From NCBI RefSeq assembly GCF_003612555.1, contig NZ_RAZF01000005.1, forward strand, positions 118,866 through 182,865: a DNA stretch of 64,000 bases, given 5' to 3'. Every line of letters starts with the position of its first letter. Position 1 is the first letter of the stretch. The DNA comes from Acutalibacter sp. 1XD8-33. GTDB taxonomy: Bacteria > Bacillota > Clostridia > Oscillospirales > Acutalibacteraceae. The translations under genes and the position numbers were made by a program. The notes beneath the pieces were generated by a model. It searched no databases and was not told where the DNA came from. It saw nothing but the letters and a program-made list of their open reading frames with translations. This document shows, in pieces, positions 9,520 to 17,155 of the stretch.

Positions 9520-9576
9520 TATAGCAAACGCACTTGAAAATCGGTATACCACCTCTTTTGAATCGCGTGAACTATA
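9520..9576. repeat. Short derivative of the TATAGT(T/A)AACGC repeat
   Basis: TATAGCAAACGCACTTGAAA opens it and GCGTGAACTATAA closes it, like 7916-7978. The middle is a fusion of half of one hairpin (ATCGGTATA) with half of another (CCTCTTTTGAA), so the hairpins no longer pair fully. Confidence 0.7.
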
Positions 9577-9674
9577 ATACCAGCTTAACAAATTGGATGA
9601 GCAAAATCAAGACTAAATTCCCCCAAAAAATGCATTTTTTTCGCGCCCGCTTCTGCTTCTACGCTTTGTCCGGC

Positions 9675-9694
9675 CAGCGCCTATATAGGCGCTG
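9675..9694. repeat. 20-bp perfect palindrome
   Basis: CAGCGCCTATATAGGCGCTG is fully self-complementary with no spacer. It lies alone in the gap between the AAC(3)-family gene and folK. No second copy was seen. Confidence 0.8.
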
Positions 9695-9712
9695 CCTCAA
9701 ATAATTTTTCAA

Positions 9713-9871
9713 AAGCTGTACCGATAGGATTTGTGTTCCGATTTTCGAGCAAATTCAGTGGAGAGCAAGGCGTGAAAACGTCGACAATCTGGTGATTGGC
9801 AAGTTTTCACAATGCCGCTTCCCGGCTGAATTTGCCGGAAAAGGGAATACAAACGCCGCTTGGTACGGCTT
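9713..9871. repeat. MITE-like 159-bp inverted repeat
   Basis: Imperfect terminal repeats: left AAGCTGTACCGATAGGATTT then GTGTTCC; right, inverted, AAGCCGTACC, eight divergent bases, TTTGTATTCCC. Nested arms AAATTCAG/CTGAATTT and GAAAAC/GTTTTC give one long folded structure. An 82-codon open frame through it (9709-9957, minus) is explained by this palindrome. From 9872 to 10019 only a CCTGTATTCACA end, shared with 52876, is recognisable. Confidence 0.75.
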
Positions 9872-10019
9872 CTCAAGGTATAACACCTAAAACGCCAGGA
9901 ACCAAAGCAAAAAGCGGCGCTTTCCAAACGATCAGGAAAGATCACCGCTAAAATCATTGGTAGAAACGCCGGATTCAGAGCCTGTATTCACAGCCCACCA
10001 TCACCGGCGGAACGTGCCC

Positions 10020-10496
10020 TTATTTGTACAGCCGGACGCCGGTTTTATCAATCGCCTCATAGGCTGGTCCAAAGTCCAGACCCAACGCCGTTTTCATAGG
10101 AAAAAGATCCGAAAGGGGCACCATCACAAAGGCCCGCTTCAAAATACCCGGATGAGGCACCGTGAGCGTTTGGGAGGTGCTGGAAAAACCCTCGCAGAGC
10201 AGCAGGTCAATGTCAATGGTGCGGGCTCCATGGCGTTCCTTGCGGACGCGGCCCAGCTGGGCCTCGATGTCCAAACAGCGCTCCAAAAGCGCTTCCGGGG
10301 GGAGGGCTGTCTCCAAAAGAACACAGCAGTTCAGATAGTCCCCCTGGGGGGAGGGCACGTCAAAGGGCGCGGTTTCATACAGATTGGAGAGAGCCAGCAG
10401 CCTTGTCGCCTCCAAATTCTCCAACCGGGTAATGGCTTCGGCCAAGATTTCCTCCCGGTTTCCCAAATTACTCCCCAGCCCCAACACAGCTTTCAT
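10020..10496 (-). CDS. folK: 2-amino-4-hydroxy-6-hydroxymethyldihydropteridine diphosphokinase
   Basis: FolK transfers pyrophosphate from ATP to 6-hydroxymethyl-dihydropterin, making the substrate for FolP. The 158-residue protein begins MKAVLGLGSNLGNRE, has NLYETAPF and DYLNCCVLLET for pterin binding, and contains the catalytic signature RTIDIDLLL with the metal-binding Asp pair. Its ATG overlaps the folB stop by four bases, the last coupled junction of the operon. The visible start is preferred over upstream in-frame codons that would lie inside folB. It is the last gene before a repeat-rich gap. Confidence 0.96.
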   Translation of the reverse strand: MKAVLGLGSNLGNREEILAEAITRLENLEATRLLALSNLYETAPFDVPSPQGDYLNCCVLLETALPPEALLERCLDIEAQLGRVRKERHGARTIDIDLLLCEGFSSTSQTLTVPHPGILKRAFVMVPLSDLFPMKTALGLDFGPAYEAIDKTGVRLYK

Positions 10497-10873
10497 TCCA
10501 AGGCGCCCCCTTTCCCACGCTTTTCGGTGATCTCTACTGCCACATAGTCGAATTTCGCGTTCATGGGGGCCTCCGGCTTTTTCAGGCGCAGGCAAACCTC
10601 CTGGACCAAAGGATGCTCTGAGAGAATCCCCTCGCATACCGCTTGGGCGGCCCGCTCAATCAGATCGTATTTGGCTCCGGTGAATACCCTATGCACGGTT
10701 TTACGCACGGCGGCGTAGTTCACCGTGTCATCCAGCTTGTCGCTATGCCGGGCCCGGCTCAGGTCGGCCATAAGGGTAATATCCAGCAGAAAGACCTGGC
10801 CGTTCTCCTTTTCCTCGGGATTCACCCCATGACAGGCGAAAATTTCCAGCCCGGCGATGATAATTTTATCCAA
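10493..10873 (-). CDS. folB: Dihydroneopterin aldolase
   Basis: FolB cleaves 7,8-dihydroneopterin to 6-hydroxymethyl-dihydropterin and glycolaldehyde. The 126-residue protein starts MDKIIIAGLEIFACHGVNPEE, with the conserved His-Gly-Val-Glu segment, and carries DDTVNYAAV and the catalytic lysine region LRLKKPEAP. It overlaps the end of folP by eight bases and folK by four, so the three are tightly coupled. Length is normal. Confidence 0.95.
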   Translation of the reverse strand: MDKIIIAGLEIFACHGVNPEEKENGQVFLLDITLMADLSRARHSDKLDDTVNYAAVRKTVHRVFTGAKYDLIERAAQAVCEGILSEHPLVQEVCLRLKKPEAPMNAKFDYVAVEITEKRGKGGALE

Positions 10874-11687
10874 AATAAGCTCCTTTCAGACCGTCGGCCA
10901 TACGCGCGGCCTGGACGGCTTCCTTTACATCGTGTACCCGAACGAGATCCGCCCCGGCCAGAACGGCAGCGGTATGGGCGGCAAGGGTGGCGGGCAGGCG
11001 CTGCTCAAAGGGCGGGTTGCCGCAGAGGAATCCGGTCACCCGCTTCCGGGAGGCCGCCATAAGGAAAGCGCGGCCAGGGAGTTTCGTCTCCCCCACCCCA
11101 GCGATCAGGCGCAGGTTTTCCTCCATCGTCTTGCCAAACCCGATTCCCGGGTCAAAGCAGAGCTCCTCCGGGGAGATCCCCGCTTTTTGGGCGGCCTCCA
11201 ACCGTGTCTGGAAAAATTCCCGCACCCGGGGAAGGATATCCCCGGGCCTTTCGTCTCCAGGATGCATAACAATGCATCCACAGCGGGAGCCGGAAACCGC
11301 CCGCATCATCTCCGGGCCAAATCCGGACACGTCGTTAATGATATGGGCCCCGGCGGCCAGGGCCTTCTCCGCCACCCAGGGATAGAAGGTATCCACGGAG
11401 ACCGCCAGCCCCGTGTCCCGGGCCACCGCCGGGAGAAGGGCCCCGATCCGGCGCCATTCCTCCTCTGGAGAGACAGGCGTGTATCCCGGCCGGGTGGACT
11501 GCCCGCCGATGTCGATAATGTCCGCGCCCTCCCCCTTCATCTCCAGGGCCCGGGCCAGAGCTCTTTCCGGGTCCAGGTATTTTCCCCCGTCGGAGAAGGA
11601 GTCGGGGGTTACGTTGAGAATGCCCATCACATAGGTGCGGGTGAGGGGGAAAACCTTTCCCCCCGCGCAAAACTGAAGTTCACTCAT
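10866..11687 (-). CDS. folP: Dihydropteroate synthase
   Basis: FolP condenses p-aminobenzoate with hydroxymethyl-dihydropterin pyrophosphate; it is the sulfonamide target. The 273-residue TIM-barrel protein contains the pterin loop MGILNVTPDSFSDGG, DIGGQSTRPG, SVDTF, NDVSGF, the DPGIGFGKT loop and SRKR near the C-terminus. The start MSELQF at 11687 is coupled to the upstream gene by an ATGA overlap; an in-frame codon upstream would lie within that gene. No insertion typical of resistant variants is obvious, though resistance cannot be excluded by eye. Confidence 0.96.
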   Translation of the reverse strand: MSELQFCAGGKVFPLTRTYVMGILNVTPDSFSDGGKYLDPERALARALEMKGEGADIIDIGGQSTRPGYTPVSPEEEWRRIGALLPAVARDTGLAVSVDTFYPWVAEKALAAGAHIINDVSGFGPEMMRAVSGSRCGCIVMHPGDERPGDILPRVREFFQTRLEAAQKAGISPEELCFDPGIGFGKTMEENLRLIAGVGETKLPGRAFLMAASRKRVTGFLCGNPPFEQRLPATLAAHTAAVLAGADLVRVHDVKEAVQAARMADGLKGAYFG

Positions 11688-12061
11688 ATGATTTTTTCTC
11701 CTATCCCCATTGCCTGCCGCCACTGGGGCGGCGGTCCGTCATCCGCCCAATACTCGTCCAGAGACAGGATCTTTCCGGCGCGAAAGGTAAACACGCTGGT
11801 TACATGACAGGATATGGACTTGTCCGCGTTGTATACACGCGTGATGGTAACAAGCGCGTCTCCAGCCCAAAGCTCCCGCTGGACCTGACCATTCCAAGAG
11901 CCAGGGTATTCGCAGTTGGCGCGGATATATTCGCCGGCGGTAAAACGCTCGTTGGTGCAGTGCCAGTTTATGTGAGCTTCCGGCGCGAACCATCCCGGCA
12001 GGGCCTCCCGGTCCTGCGCCAGCACGTCCCGCCAGAACTTATCTGTGGGGAAATCCGTCAT
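11684..12061 (-). CDS. NTF2 / SnoaL-like protein in the folate operon
   Basis: A 125-residue protein with the alpha-plus-beta cone pattern of the NTF2-like superfamily: an N-terminal helix DKFWRDVLAQDREALPGWF, then strands around INWHCTNERF, ALVTITRVYN, SISCHVTSVFTFRAGKI and the typical closing LDEYWADDG. Members range from isomerases to binding proteins, so activity cannot be assigned. It is inserted between folE and folP with no gap on one side and a four-base overlap on the other, which argues for co-translation. A role in pterin or folate metabolism is possible but is only inference from position. Confidence 0.75.
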   Translation of the reverse strand: MTDFPTDKFWRDVLAQDREALPGWFAPEAHINWHCTNERFTAGEYIRANCEYPGSWNGQVQRELWAGDALVTITRVYNADKSISCHVTSVFTFRAGKILSLDEYWADDGPPPQWRQAMGIGEKII

Positions 12062-12625
12062 TTATCCGCCCCCCAGCAGCGCGGTAACCTCCGCTCGGGT
12101 GCGGGCATCCGAGCGCATACAGCCCCGCAGGGCGGAGGTCTGGGTCCGGGACCCCGCGGCCCGGGCCCCCCGCATGGTCATGCAGAGGTGTTCCGCCTCA
12201 ATAAACACCGCCACCCCCCGGGGGGCCAGATTGTCATAGAGAAAGTCCGCGATCTGCCCGGTGAGCCGCTCCTGCACCTGGGGGCGGCGGGCAAAGCAGT
12301 CCACGACCCGGGAGAACTTGGAGAGGCCGATAATCCGGCCGTCCTTAGGAATATAGGCGATATGGGCTTTCCCGATGAAGGGAAGCAGGTGGTGCTCACA
12401 CACAGAATAAAGGGGAATGTCTTTTACAAAGACCAGCTCGTCGTGCTTTCCGGACTCCTGGAAGATCTTCAGGTGTTCTTTGGTGTCGGCATCCAGACCG
12501 GAGAAGATCTCCCCGTACATCCGGGCCACCCGGTCGGGGGTTTCCCGAAGGCCCTCCCGGTCAGGGTCCTCGCCCACCGCTTCCAGAATATCCCGTACCG
12601 CCCGGCGGATTTTTTCCATATCCAT
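12062..12625 (-). CDS. folE: GTP cyclohydrolase I
   Basis: FolE opens the GTP imidazole ring to make 7,8-dihydroneopterin triphosphate, the first step of folate synthesis. The 187-residue protein has the zinc ligands Cys76 and His79 in CEHHLLPF and Cys148 in [11 protein letters not shown], plus [10 protein letters not shown] and RPQVQERLT. The start [10 protein letters not shown] follows AAAGGAG; a second ATG two codons on is possible. The coding region abuts the NTF2-like gene directly. No FolE2 (zinc-independent) gene is visible. Confidence 0.96.
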   Translation of the reverse strand: MDMEKIRRAVRDILEAVGEDPDREGLRETPDRVARMYGEIFSGLDADTKEHLKIFQESGKHDELVFVKDIPLYSVCEHHLLPFIGKAHIAYIPKDGRIIGLSKFSRVVDCFARRPQVQERLTGQIADFLYDNLAPRGVAVFIEAEHLCMTMRGARAAGSRTQTSALRGCMRSDARTRAEVTALLGGG

Positions 12626-12630
12626 GGGGT

Positions 12631-13320
12631 TCACGCTCCTTTCAGTTTCAGCTTCTTGTCCGCGTCCGCGGCGCATACCGCGCACACCGAACGGGCTCCG
12701 GCGGCGAACAGTTCCTGGGCGCACTGGCGCAGCGTATTTCCGGTGGTGACGATATCATCCACCAGCAGGAGATGCCGCCCGTCTATATCCGCCCCCTTCT
12801 TGACGGCGTAGGCGCCCAGAACATTCTTCTCCCGCTCTCCCGGATTCAGTTCATGCTGGGTCTGGGTCAGCCGGATTTTTTCCAGAGCGGCCGTCACAGG
12901 CAGGCCCAGCTCCCAGGCCATTGCCTCGGCCAGCAGACGGCTCTGGTCATAGCCTCGTTTCCGCCGGCCGGTTTTATGCAGCGGCACAAAGACCACACCG
13001 GAAAAGGCGTTGGGAAATTCCCGGGCCTCTTGGGCCATAAGAAAGCCCAATGGCTGAGCCAGGGAAGTCCGGCCCCGGAATTTGAATTCGTGCAGGGTAT
13101 TCCGGTAGCCCTCTTCATAGGGAAAGGGAGAAAGCACCGGCATTTCCCCGCCGTCGGGCAGGGAAATCACCCGGCGGCAGGGGCTCTGGGGCGGAGAAGC
13201 GGCGCAGTCCGGGCAGAAGAGCTCCCCCGGCCGGACATTTTTGCCGCAGAGCAGGCAGTGGGAGGGAAACAGCAGCCCCAGCAGCCGACTGGTCCAGGAG
13301 ACTGGGTAGCGGGTGATCAT
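12631..13320 (-). CDS. comFC: ComF-family phosphoribosyltransferase-like protein
   Basis: ComFC-type proteins help internalised single-stranded DNA enter the cytoplasm during transformation. The 229-residue protein begins with a zinc-ribbon (Cys22, Cys25, Cys36, Cys39) and ends with a phosphoribosyltransferase fold carrying the PRPP loop [13 protein letters not shown] (about 187-199). [20 protein letters not shown] is the usual family block. It overlaps galT by four bases and precedes folE by five, so it is in the operon. comFA was not seen; dprA is present at 50024. Confidence 0.9.
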   Translation of the reverse strand: MITRYPVSWTSRLLGLLFPSHCLLCGKNVRPGELFCPDCAASPPQSPCRRVISLPDGGEMPVLSPFPYEEGYRNTLHEFKFRGRTSLAQPLGFLMAQEAREFPNAFSGVVFVPLHKTGRRKRGYDQSRLLAEAMAWELGLPVTAALEKIRLTQTQHELNPGEREKNVLGAYAVKKGADIDGRHLLLVDDIVTTGNTLRQCAQELFAAGARSVCAVCAADADKKLKLKGA

Positions 13321-14831
13321 GGCTGAACCGCCCCGGCACAGAACCGGCGGAAAGCGACCCGGCCGGCCTCGTCGTCCTGGAACACGCCGGCGTTGCCCAG
13401 AATCCGGGCAAAGATCTGCCCCACGCTCTCCTGGATGGCCCGGGCGACCTGCCCATTTTCCAGATTCTGGGCCTTCAGCTCCTCATGCCAGGGCAGGTGC
13501 TTCTCCATCTCCGGGCGGGAGAGAATCTCCCCGGCCCGCTCCGGCTCCCGGAGGGCCTGCTCCAGCAGCCGGGTCTCCGTGAGAAGCCGGGGGGGCAGAA
13601 TCGCCAGCCCCATCACCTCAATGAGGCCGATGTTCTCCTTTTTGATGTGGTGGTACTGGGCGTGGGGGTGGAACAGGCCCAGTGGGTGCTCCTCTGTGGT
13701 GCGGTTGTTCCGCAGGACCAGGTCCAGCTCGAAATCCTCCCCCCGGCGGCGGGCGATGGGGGTGATGGTATTGTGGGGGACGCCCCCGCTCTGGGCGAGA
13801 ATTTCTACGCTGGGATCGCTGTATCCCCGCCAGGCGGCCAGCAGGCGGTCCGCAAGGTCCACCAGGGGAGCCTTATTCCCGCAGCGCAGGCGGATCACGG
13901 ACATGGGCCAGTTGACAATGCCGGCCTTCACCCCTTCAAAGCCTGGGAAGGAGAGCTCCTCCCGCAGGGGGGCCTTCGCCATGGGGAATTCATAATTGCC
14001 CCCCTGGAAGTGGTCGTGGGTGAGGATGGAGCCGCCCACAATGGGCAAGTCGGCGTTAGACCCCAGGAAATAGTGGGGCAGAAGGGTGACGAACTCCAGC
14101 AGCCGCCGGAAGGTGTCCCGGCTCACCTTCATGGGCCGGTGCTCCTCGCTGAGGACGATGCAGTGCTCGTTGTAGTACACATAGGGGGAGTACTGGAGGA
14201 ACCAGCGCTCCCCGCACAGGTCCAGGGGGATGAGGCGGTGGTTGCCCCGTGGGGCCTGGTTGGCGCTGCCCTTGTAGCCCTCGTTTTCCCGGCAGAGGGC
14301 GCAGGGGGGATAGCCGGTCTGGGGGGCGTTTTTGGCGGCGGCGATGGCCTTGGGGTCCTTCTCGGGCTTGGAGAGGTTGATGGTGATCACCAGATCGCCG
14401 TAGGGGGTGGGGGCGGTCCACATCCGGTCCTTCTCGATCCGGTCCACCCGGATGTAGTTGCTGGCCCGGCTGAGGTGGTAGTAGTAGTCCGTGGCGGCCT
14501 TGGGGCTCTGGGCGTAGAGCTCCCGAAAGCGGCCGCAGACCTCCGAGGGCCGGGGGGTCAGGCAGGCCATGAGCTCCGTGTCGAACTGGTCCCGGGCATC
14601 CCGGGTATCCTGCCGGATGAGGCCCTTTTCCACGGCGTAATCGCACAGGCGCTCCAAAGGCCCGGCGGGGCAGGGGAGATGCTCCTCCACAGGAACCGGG
14701 GTGAAGGCGGGAGCCTCCAGCAGAGCCAACAGGCGGTTGGCGGCCCAGGCCCGGTCCTCCCGGACCATGAGCCCCTGCTGAACGCCGTATTCCAGCAGAC
14801 GGCTGATTTCCAGATTCAGATCGATGTTCAT
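13317..14831 (-). CDS. galT: UDP-glucose-hexose-1-phosphate uridylyltransferase, long Firmicutes type
   Basis: GalT swaps UMP between UDP-glucose and galactose-1-phosphate in the Leloir pathway. At 504 residues this is the long Firmicutes form. PIVGGSILTHDHFQGG and LFHPHAQYHHI carry the histidine motifs around the nucleotidylated residue, and ALCRENEGYKG is typical. Start MNIDLNLEISRLL follows AAAGGAGGG. It is the first gene of a seven-gene operon whose other members are comFC and folate genes; no galK, galE or galactose transporter is nearby, so the association with folate is probably one of shared transcription only. Confidence 0.95.
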   Translation of the reverse strand: MNIDLNLEISRLLEYGVQQGLMVREDRAWAANRLLALLEAPAFTPVPVEEHLPCPAGPLERLCDYAVEKGLIRQDTRDARDQFDTELMACLTPRPSEVCGRFRELYAQSPKAATDYYYHLSRASNYIRVDRIEKDRMWTAPTPYGDLVITINLSKPEKDPKAIAAAKNAPQTGYPPCALCRENEGYKGSANQAPRGNHRLIPLDLCGERWFLQYSPYVYYNEHCIVLSEEHRPMKVSRDTFRRLLEFVTLLPHYFLGSNADLPIVGGSILTHDHFQGGNYEFPMAKAPLREELSFPGFEGVKAGIVNWPMSVIRLRCGNKAPLVDLADRLLAAWRGYSDPSVEILAQSGGVPHNTITPIARRRGEDFELDLVLRNNRTTEEHPLGLFHPHAQYHHIKKENIGLIEVMGLAILPPRLLTETRLLEQALREPERAGEILSRPEMEKHLPWHEELKAQNLENGQVARAIQESVGQIFARILGNAGVFQDDEAGRVAFRRFCAGAVQP

Positions 14832-14855
14832 GTTCGTCCCTCCTTTATAGAAAAC

Positions 14856-14884
14856 ATTCTACTACAAACCGCGCGGCAGGTCAA
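14856..14884 (-). promoter_or_regulatory. Promoter of the galT-folate operon
   Basis: On the minus strand TTGACC (14879-14884) and TAGAAT (14856-14861) are exactly 17 bases apart, about 25 bases upstream of the galT start. Confidence 0.85.
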
Positions 14885-14921
14885 GGGGAGTGTCCATAGA
14901 GAGAAATAAACAAGGATTTTA

Positions 14922-14950
14922 TTGACAAATTTTGGAAAAAGTATTATAAT
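14922..14950 (+). promoter_or_regulatory. Consensus sigma-A promoter, rightward
   Basis: Perfect TTGACA (14922-14927) and TATAAT (14945-14950) with a 17-base spacer, back to back with the galT promoter. It drives the exported small protein at 15068. The leader holds GGGAGGTG (14970-14977) and a hairpin GATAAGTTGC/GCGCAGCTTATC (14991-15020). Confidence 0.92.
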
Positions 14951-15067
14951 AATAACAAGAAAAAATGAAGGGAGGTGAATTTGATTTGTTGATAAGTTGC
15001 ATGAAAATGCGCAGCTTATCATAAAAATGAGCGTTTGTTTACAAAGTGCAGAGAAAGGGTGAAGAAA

Positions 15068-15352
15068 ATGAAAGCAAAACGTTTTGTGGCCCTTCTGTTG
15101 GCCTTGGTGGTGGTTGTGGGTTTGTTAACCATATCCGCAATGGCATATTACTGTCCTTACTGCGGTTCTGACAATGGCTACCGCACGAGTTCCGGACCTA
15201 GTACTACGGAAGCAACAAGGCGGGTAGAAGGATGCAGCTACAGATCAGGGACGCATATGCACGGAAACATTAAGACCCCATGGAACATGCGTTGTAATGT
15301 ATGCCGAAAGAATTATGTCGTATATCATTACGACTATGATGTTTGTCTTTGA
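15068..15352 (+). CDS. Small exported Cys-rich (zinc-ribbon-like) protein
   Basis: I do not recognise a family. The 94-residue product starts MKAKRF followed by a long hydrophobic core and an AMA/YY signal-peptidase I site (cleavage after residue 26), leaving a ~68-residue mature protein. That part opens with CPYCGS and later has MRCNVC, a four-cysteine arrangement like a zinc ribbon, plus single cysteines in VEGCSYRSG and at the penultimate residue. Start chosen at MKAKRF (AAAGGG upstream); an in-frame ATG 11 codons earlier lacks a site. A perfect promoter precedes it, and the base composition is lower in G+C than its neighbours, suggesting strong expression and perhaps transfer. Confidence 0.75.
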   Translation: MKAKRFVALLLALVVVVGLLTISAMAYYCPYCGSDNGYRTSSGPSTTEATRRVEGCSYRSGTHMHGNIKTPWNMRCNVCRKNYVVYHYDYDVCL

Positions 15353-15437
15353 CAGATAAACAAGTAGTTTGTTTGTAAGAATAGGCCTGGCTTTTTGGGG
15401 GCTGGGCCTAAATTTATCAAAAGTTGCGAGGTAACAA

Positions 15438-16730
15438 ATGCGAAAGAAAGTTCTGATTATCTTTGTTGCTCTCCTGATCTTTGGAAACTTTTTTGGATGC
15501 AAAGCAGATTATGGCGAAGAGATATCCCAGAATCCGCAGGCAATGGAGAGCGCTTCCGATGTGCCCACAGTAAGACTTTGTCTGGATTTTTTTGAAGATA
15601 TCTCAAGCAATGACATACAATCGTTTTTGGACCAGGTGATCGGCCGGAATAACAAGGCCCTGCAGATTGAGTATGAAATAGCCCCCCGCCCGGCTTTCGG
15701 AGAAGAAAGCGCAAACGCCGAACGGGACAATTATCTGACCTATCTGCGTACAGAGCTTATGGCCGGGAAGGGTCCGGACGTGTTCATCTGCTCTGCATTC
15801 TCCCCCGGCGGCGGGCAGGGGATTTTTTTATACCCCCGGCAGGCCATGAACAACCACCTGTTCCTCCCCCTGGACAGCTACCTCGCCAAGGCCCAATATA
15901 TGGAGATGGACAAGCTGCTGCCCCAGGTGATGGAGGCGGGAAAAAATCAGGAGGGCTGGCAGCTGCTGCCGGTGACCTATGAGTTCCGGATGCGGGCCTA
16001 TGACAAGGCCCAGTACCAGCTGGACCTGGACCTGCCCATGACCTGGAGCCAGATGCTGGAAAGCGGGGACCCGGCCCTGCTGTCCGCCGCGGGCTCCGGC
16101 TTTTTCTGCGATATTTTCGGGGAGCTGGGGGACTATGACCGGGACGTTCCTGCCATGTCCGAGGAGGAGCTCCTGGCCCGGGCGGAGGAGAAGCTCCGGG
16201 CGGAGGAGCCCCGCCCCTCCCAGGGGGATACCGTCTACATGACGGCGGGCTGGATGGAGTATATTGACGAGTCCGGAACCGCCGTGGATTTTTCCCTGGG
16301 AGAAAACGAGGCCGCCGGAGAGTACACCCTGATCCCCGCCTACAATATCTCCGGGGGCGTCACCGCCAATGTATGCACCTTCGCCGCCATCAACCGGAAC
16401 ACCCAGTGCCCGGATGAGGCCTTTATGGTGCTGGACTACCTCCTGAGCAAGGACTGCCAGAGCAGGGACCCCATCTATTCCTGCATGGCGGGGCTGAGCC
16501 TCCACCAGGAGGCGGGCTCCAAGGAGTGCCCCATCCAGGGCAAGTACATGAGTGAGGAGAACTTCCAGGAGTTCTCCCGGGTACGGGACCAGATCAACGC
16601 CGTGAAGTTCTACACGCCCCTGGACGAGACAGTGAGTGGATGCCTGCATCAGGCCGGAGAAAGCGGGGACCTGGAGGCGAAGGTCCACAGCCAATACATG
16701 AAGCTGAAAATGATGCTGGCAGAGAGCTGA
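15438..16730 (+). CDS. Solute-binding-protein-like lipoprotein
   Basis: A 430-residue protein with a signal peptide ending FGNFFGC; Cys21 is a likely lipidation site though the lipobox is atypical (Phe at -3). The body resembles family-1 extracellular solute-binding proteins: LTYLRTELMAGKGPDVFICS, LPLDSYLAK, VTYEFRMRAYDK, LPMTWSQMLE, SGGVTANVCTFAAINRNT. Such proteins usually capture sugars or peptides for an ABC importer, but no permease is adjacent. It therefore may be an orphan binding protein or a sensor. Codon use changes within the gene: the first ~100 codons are A+T-richer, matching the small exported gene 85 bases upstream. Confidence 0.75.
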   Translation: MRKKVLIIFVALLIFGNFFGCKADYGEEISQNPQAMESASDVPTVRLCLDFFEDISSNDIQSFLDQVIGRNNKALQIEYEIAPRPAFGEESANAERDNYLTYLRTELMAGKGPDVFICSAFSPGGGQGIFLYPRQAMNNHLFLPLDSYLAKAQYMEMDKLLPQVMEAGKNQEGWQLLPVTYEFRMRAYDKAQYQLDLDLPMTWSQMLESGDPALLSAAGSGFFCDIFGELGDYDRDVPAMSEEELLARAEEKLRAEEPRPSQGDTVYMTAGWMEYIDESGTAVDFSLGENEAAGEYTLIPAYNISGGVTANVCTFAAINRNTQCPDEAFMVLDYLLSKDCQSRDPIYSCMAGLSLHQEAGSKECPIQGKYMSEENFQEFSRVRDQINAVKFYTPLDETVSGCLHQAGESGDLEAKVHSQYMKLKMMLAES

Positions 16731-16911
16731 GCAAGACCGTGGGACGCTGTCCCGCTCCCTTCGTCTGCGGGCCGGACGCTGCCCGGTTCCGGGGCCTGTG
16801 GTATTCAGGGTGGAGCTGGGATAGAACCTGTCAAAGAGCGAACTGTTTCATCGGCGGAGCTTTGCCAGTTTATTCCTCAAGGCCTTCGGACGCCCTCCTG
16901 AAAAATAAATC

Positions 16912-16940
16912 TTGACATTTTCCCCCGCAGCCTTTACACT
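16912..16940 (+). promoter_or_regulatory. Promoter of the riboswitch transcript
   Basis: TTGACA (16912-16917) and TACACT (16935-16940), 17-base spacer; the transcript would start a few bases before the riboswitch. The preceding 16731-16910 stretch holds a degenerate GTGGGACGCTGTCCC repeat fragment and nothing else I can identify. Confidence 0.82.
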
Positions 16941-16943
16941 AGA

Positions 16944-17070
16944 GCTGCAGAGGGAGTAGCTTGCACAGAGATTGTGTTCGCGGAGCCGTCAATCCGATGG
17001 AATCATCCGGTTCCGTAATGAAAAAGCGGGACTTTGCCGTTGATTTCAACGGCGAAGCCCCGCTTTTTTT
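16944..17070 (+). ncRNA. yybP-ykoY (manganese) riboswitch with terminator
   Basis: The leader contains GAGGGAGTAGC, hairpin CACAGAGATTGTG, and CGGAGCC GTCAATCCG with inner hairpin GATGGAATCATC and closing GGTTCCG. This order matches the B. subtilis yybP aptamer as I remember it (GGGGAGTAGC, then CGTCAATTCG plus hairpin). A closing stem can form between GCAGAG (16947-16952) and CTTTGC (17032-17037). The latter is also part of the terminator stem, so aptamer formation should block termination, an ON switch. The second leg is shorter than usual. Family call rests on remembered consensus; an Infernal search of RF00080 would settle it. Confidence 0.72.
17021..17070 (+). terminator. Riboswitch-controlled terminator
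   Basis: GCGGG, ACTTT, GCCGTTGA, loop, TCAACGGC, GAAGC, CCCGC then TTTTTTT. A very strong intrinsic terminator 86 bases upstream of the transporter start; its 5' arm contains the CTTTGC that the aptamer would sequester. Confidence 0.92.
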
Positions 17071-17155
17071 GTGCCTGGATAAATAGGGTCCGGCGGTTTG
17101 GCGCAGAATGTTTGTGAAGGCCTGTTCTCCTGGAAACCTTCAGAGGAGGAAGAAG

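Noticed and set aside
9709..9957. 82-codon minus-strand open frame
   Set aside because: It coincides with the 9713-9871 inverted repeat, has no ribosome site, and its composition is not protein-like.
14965..15024. Possible 19-residue leader peptide (starting MKGGEFDLLISC)
   Set aside because: The ATG lies ahead of the GGGAGGTG ribosome site, not after it. No amino-acid run suggests attenuation.
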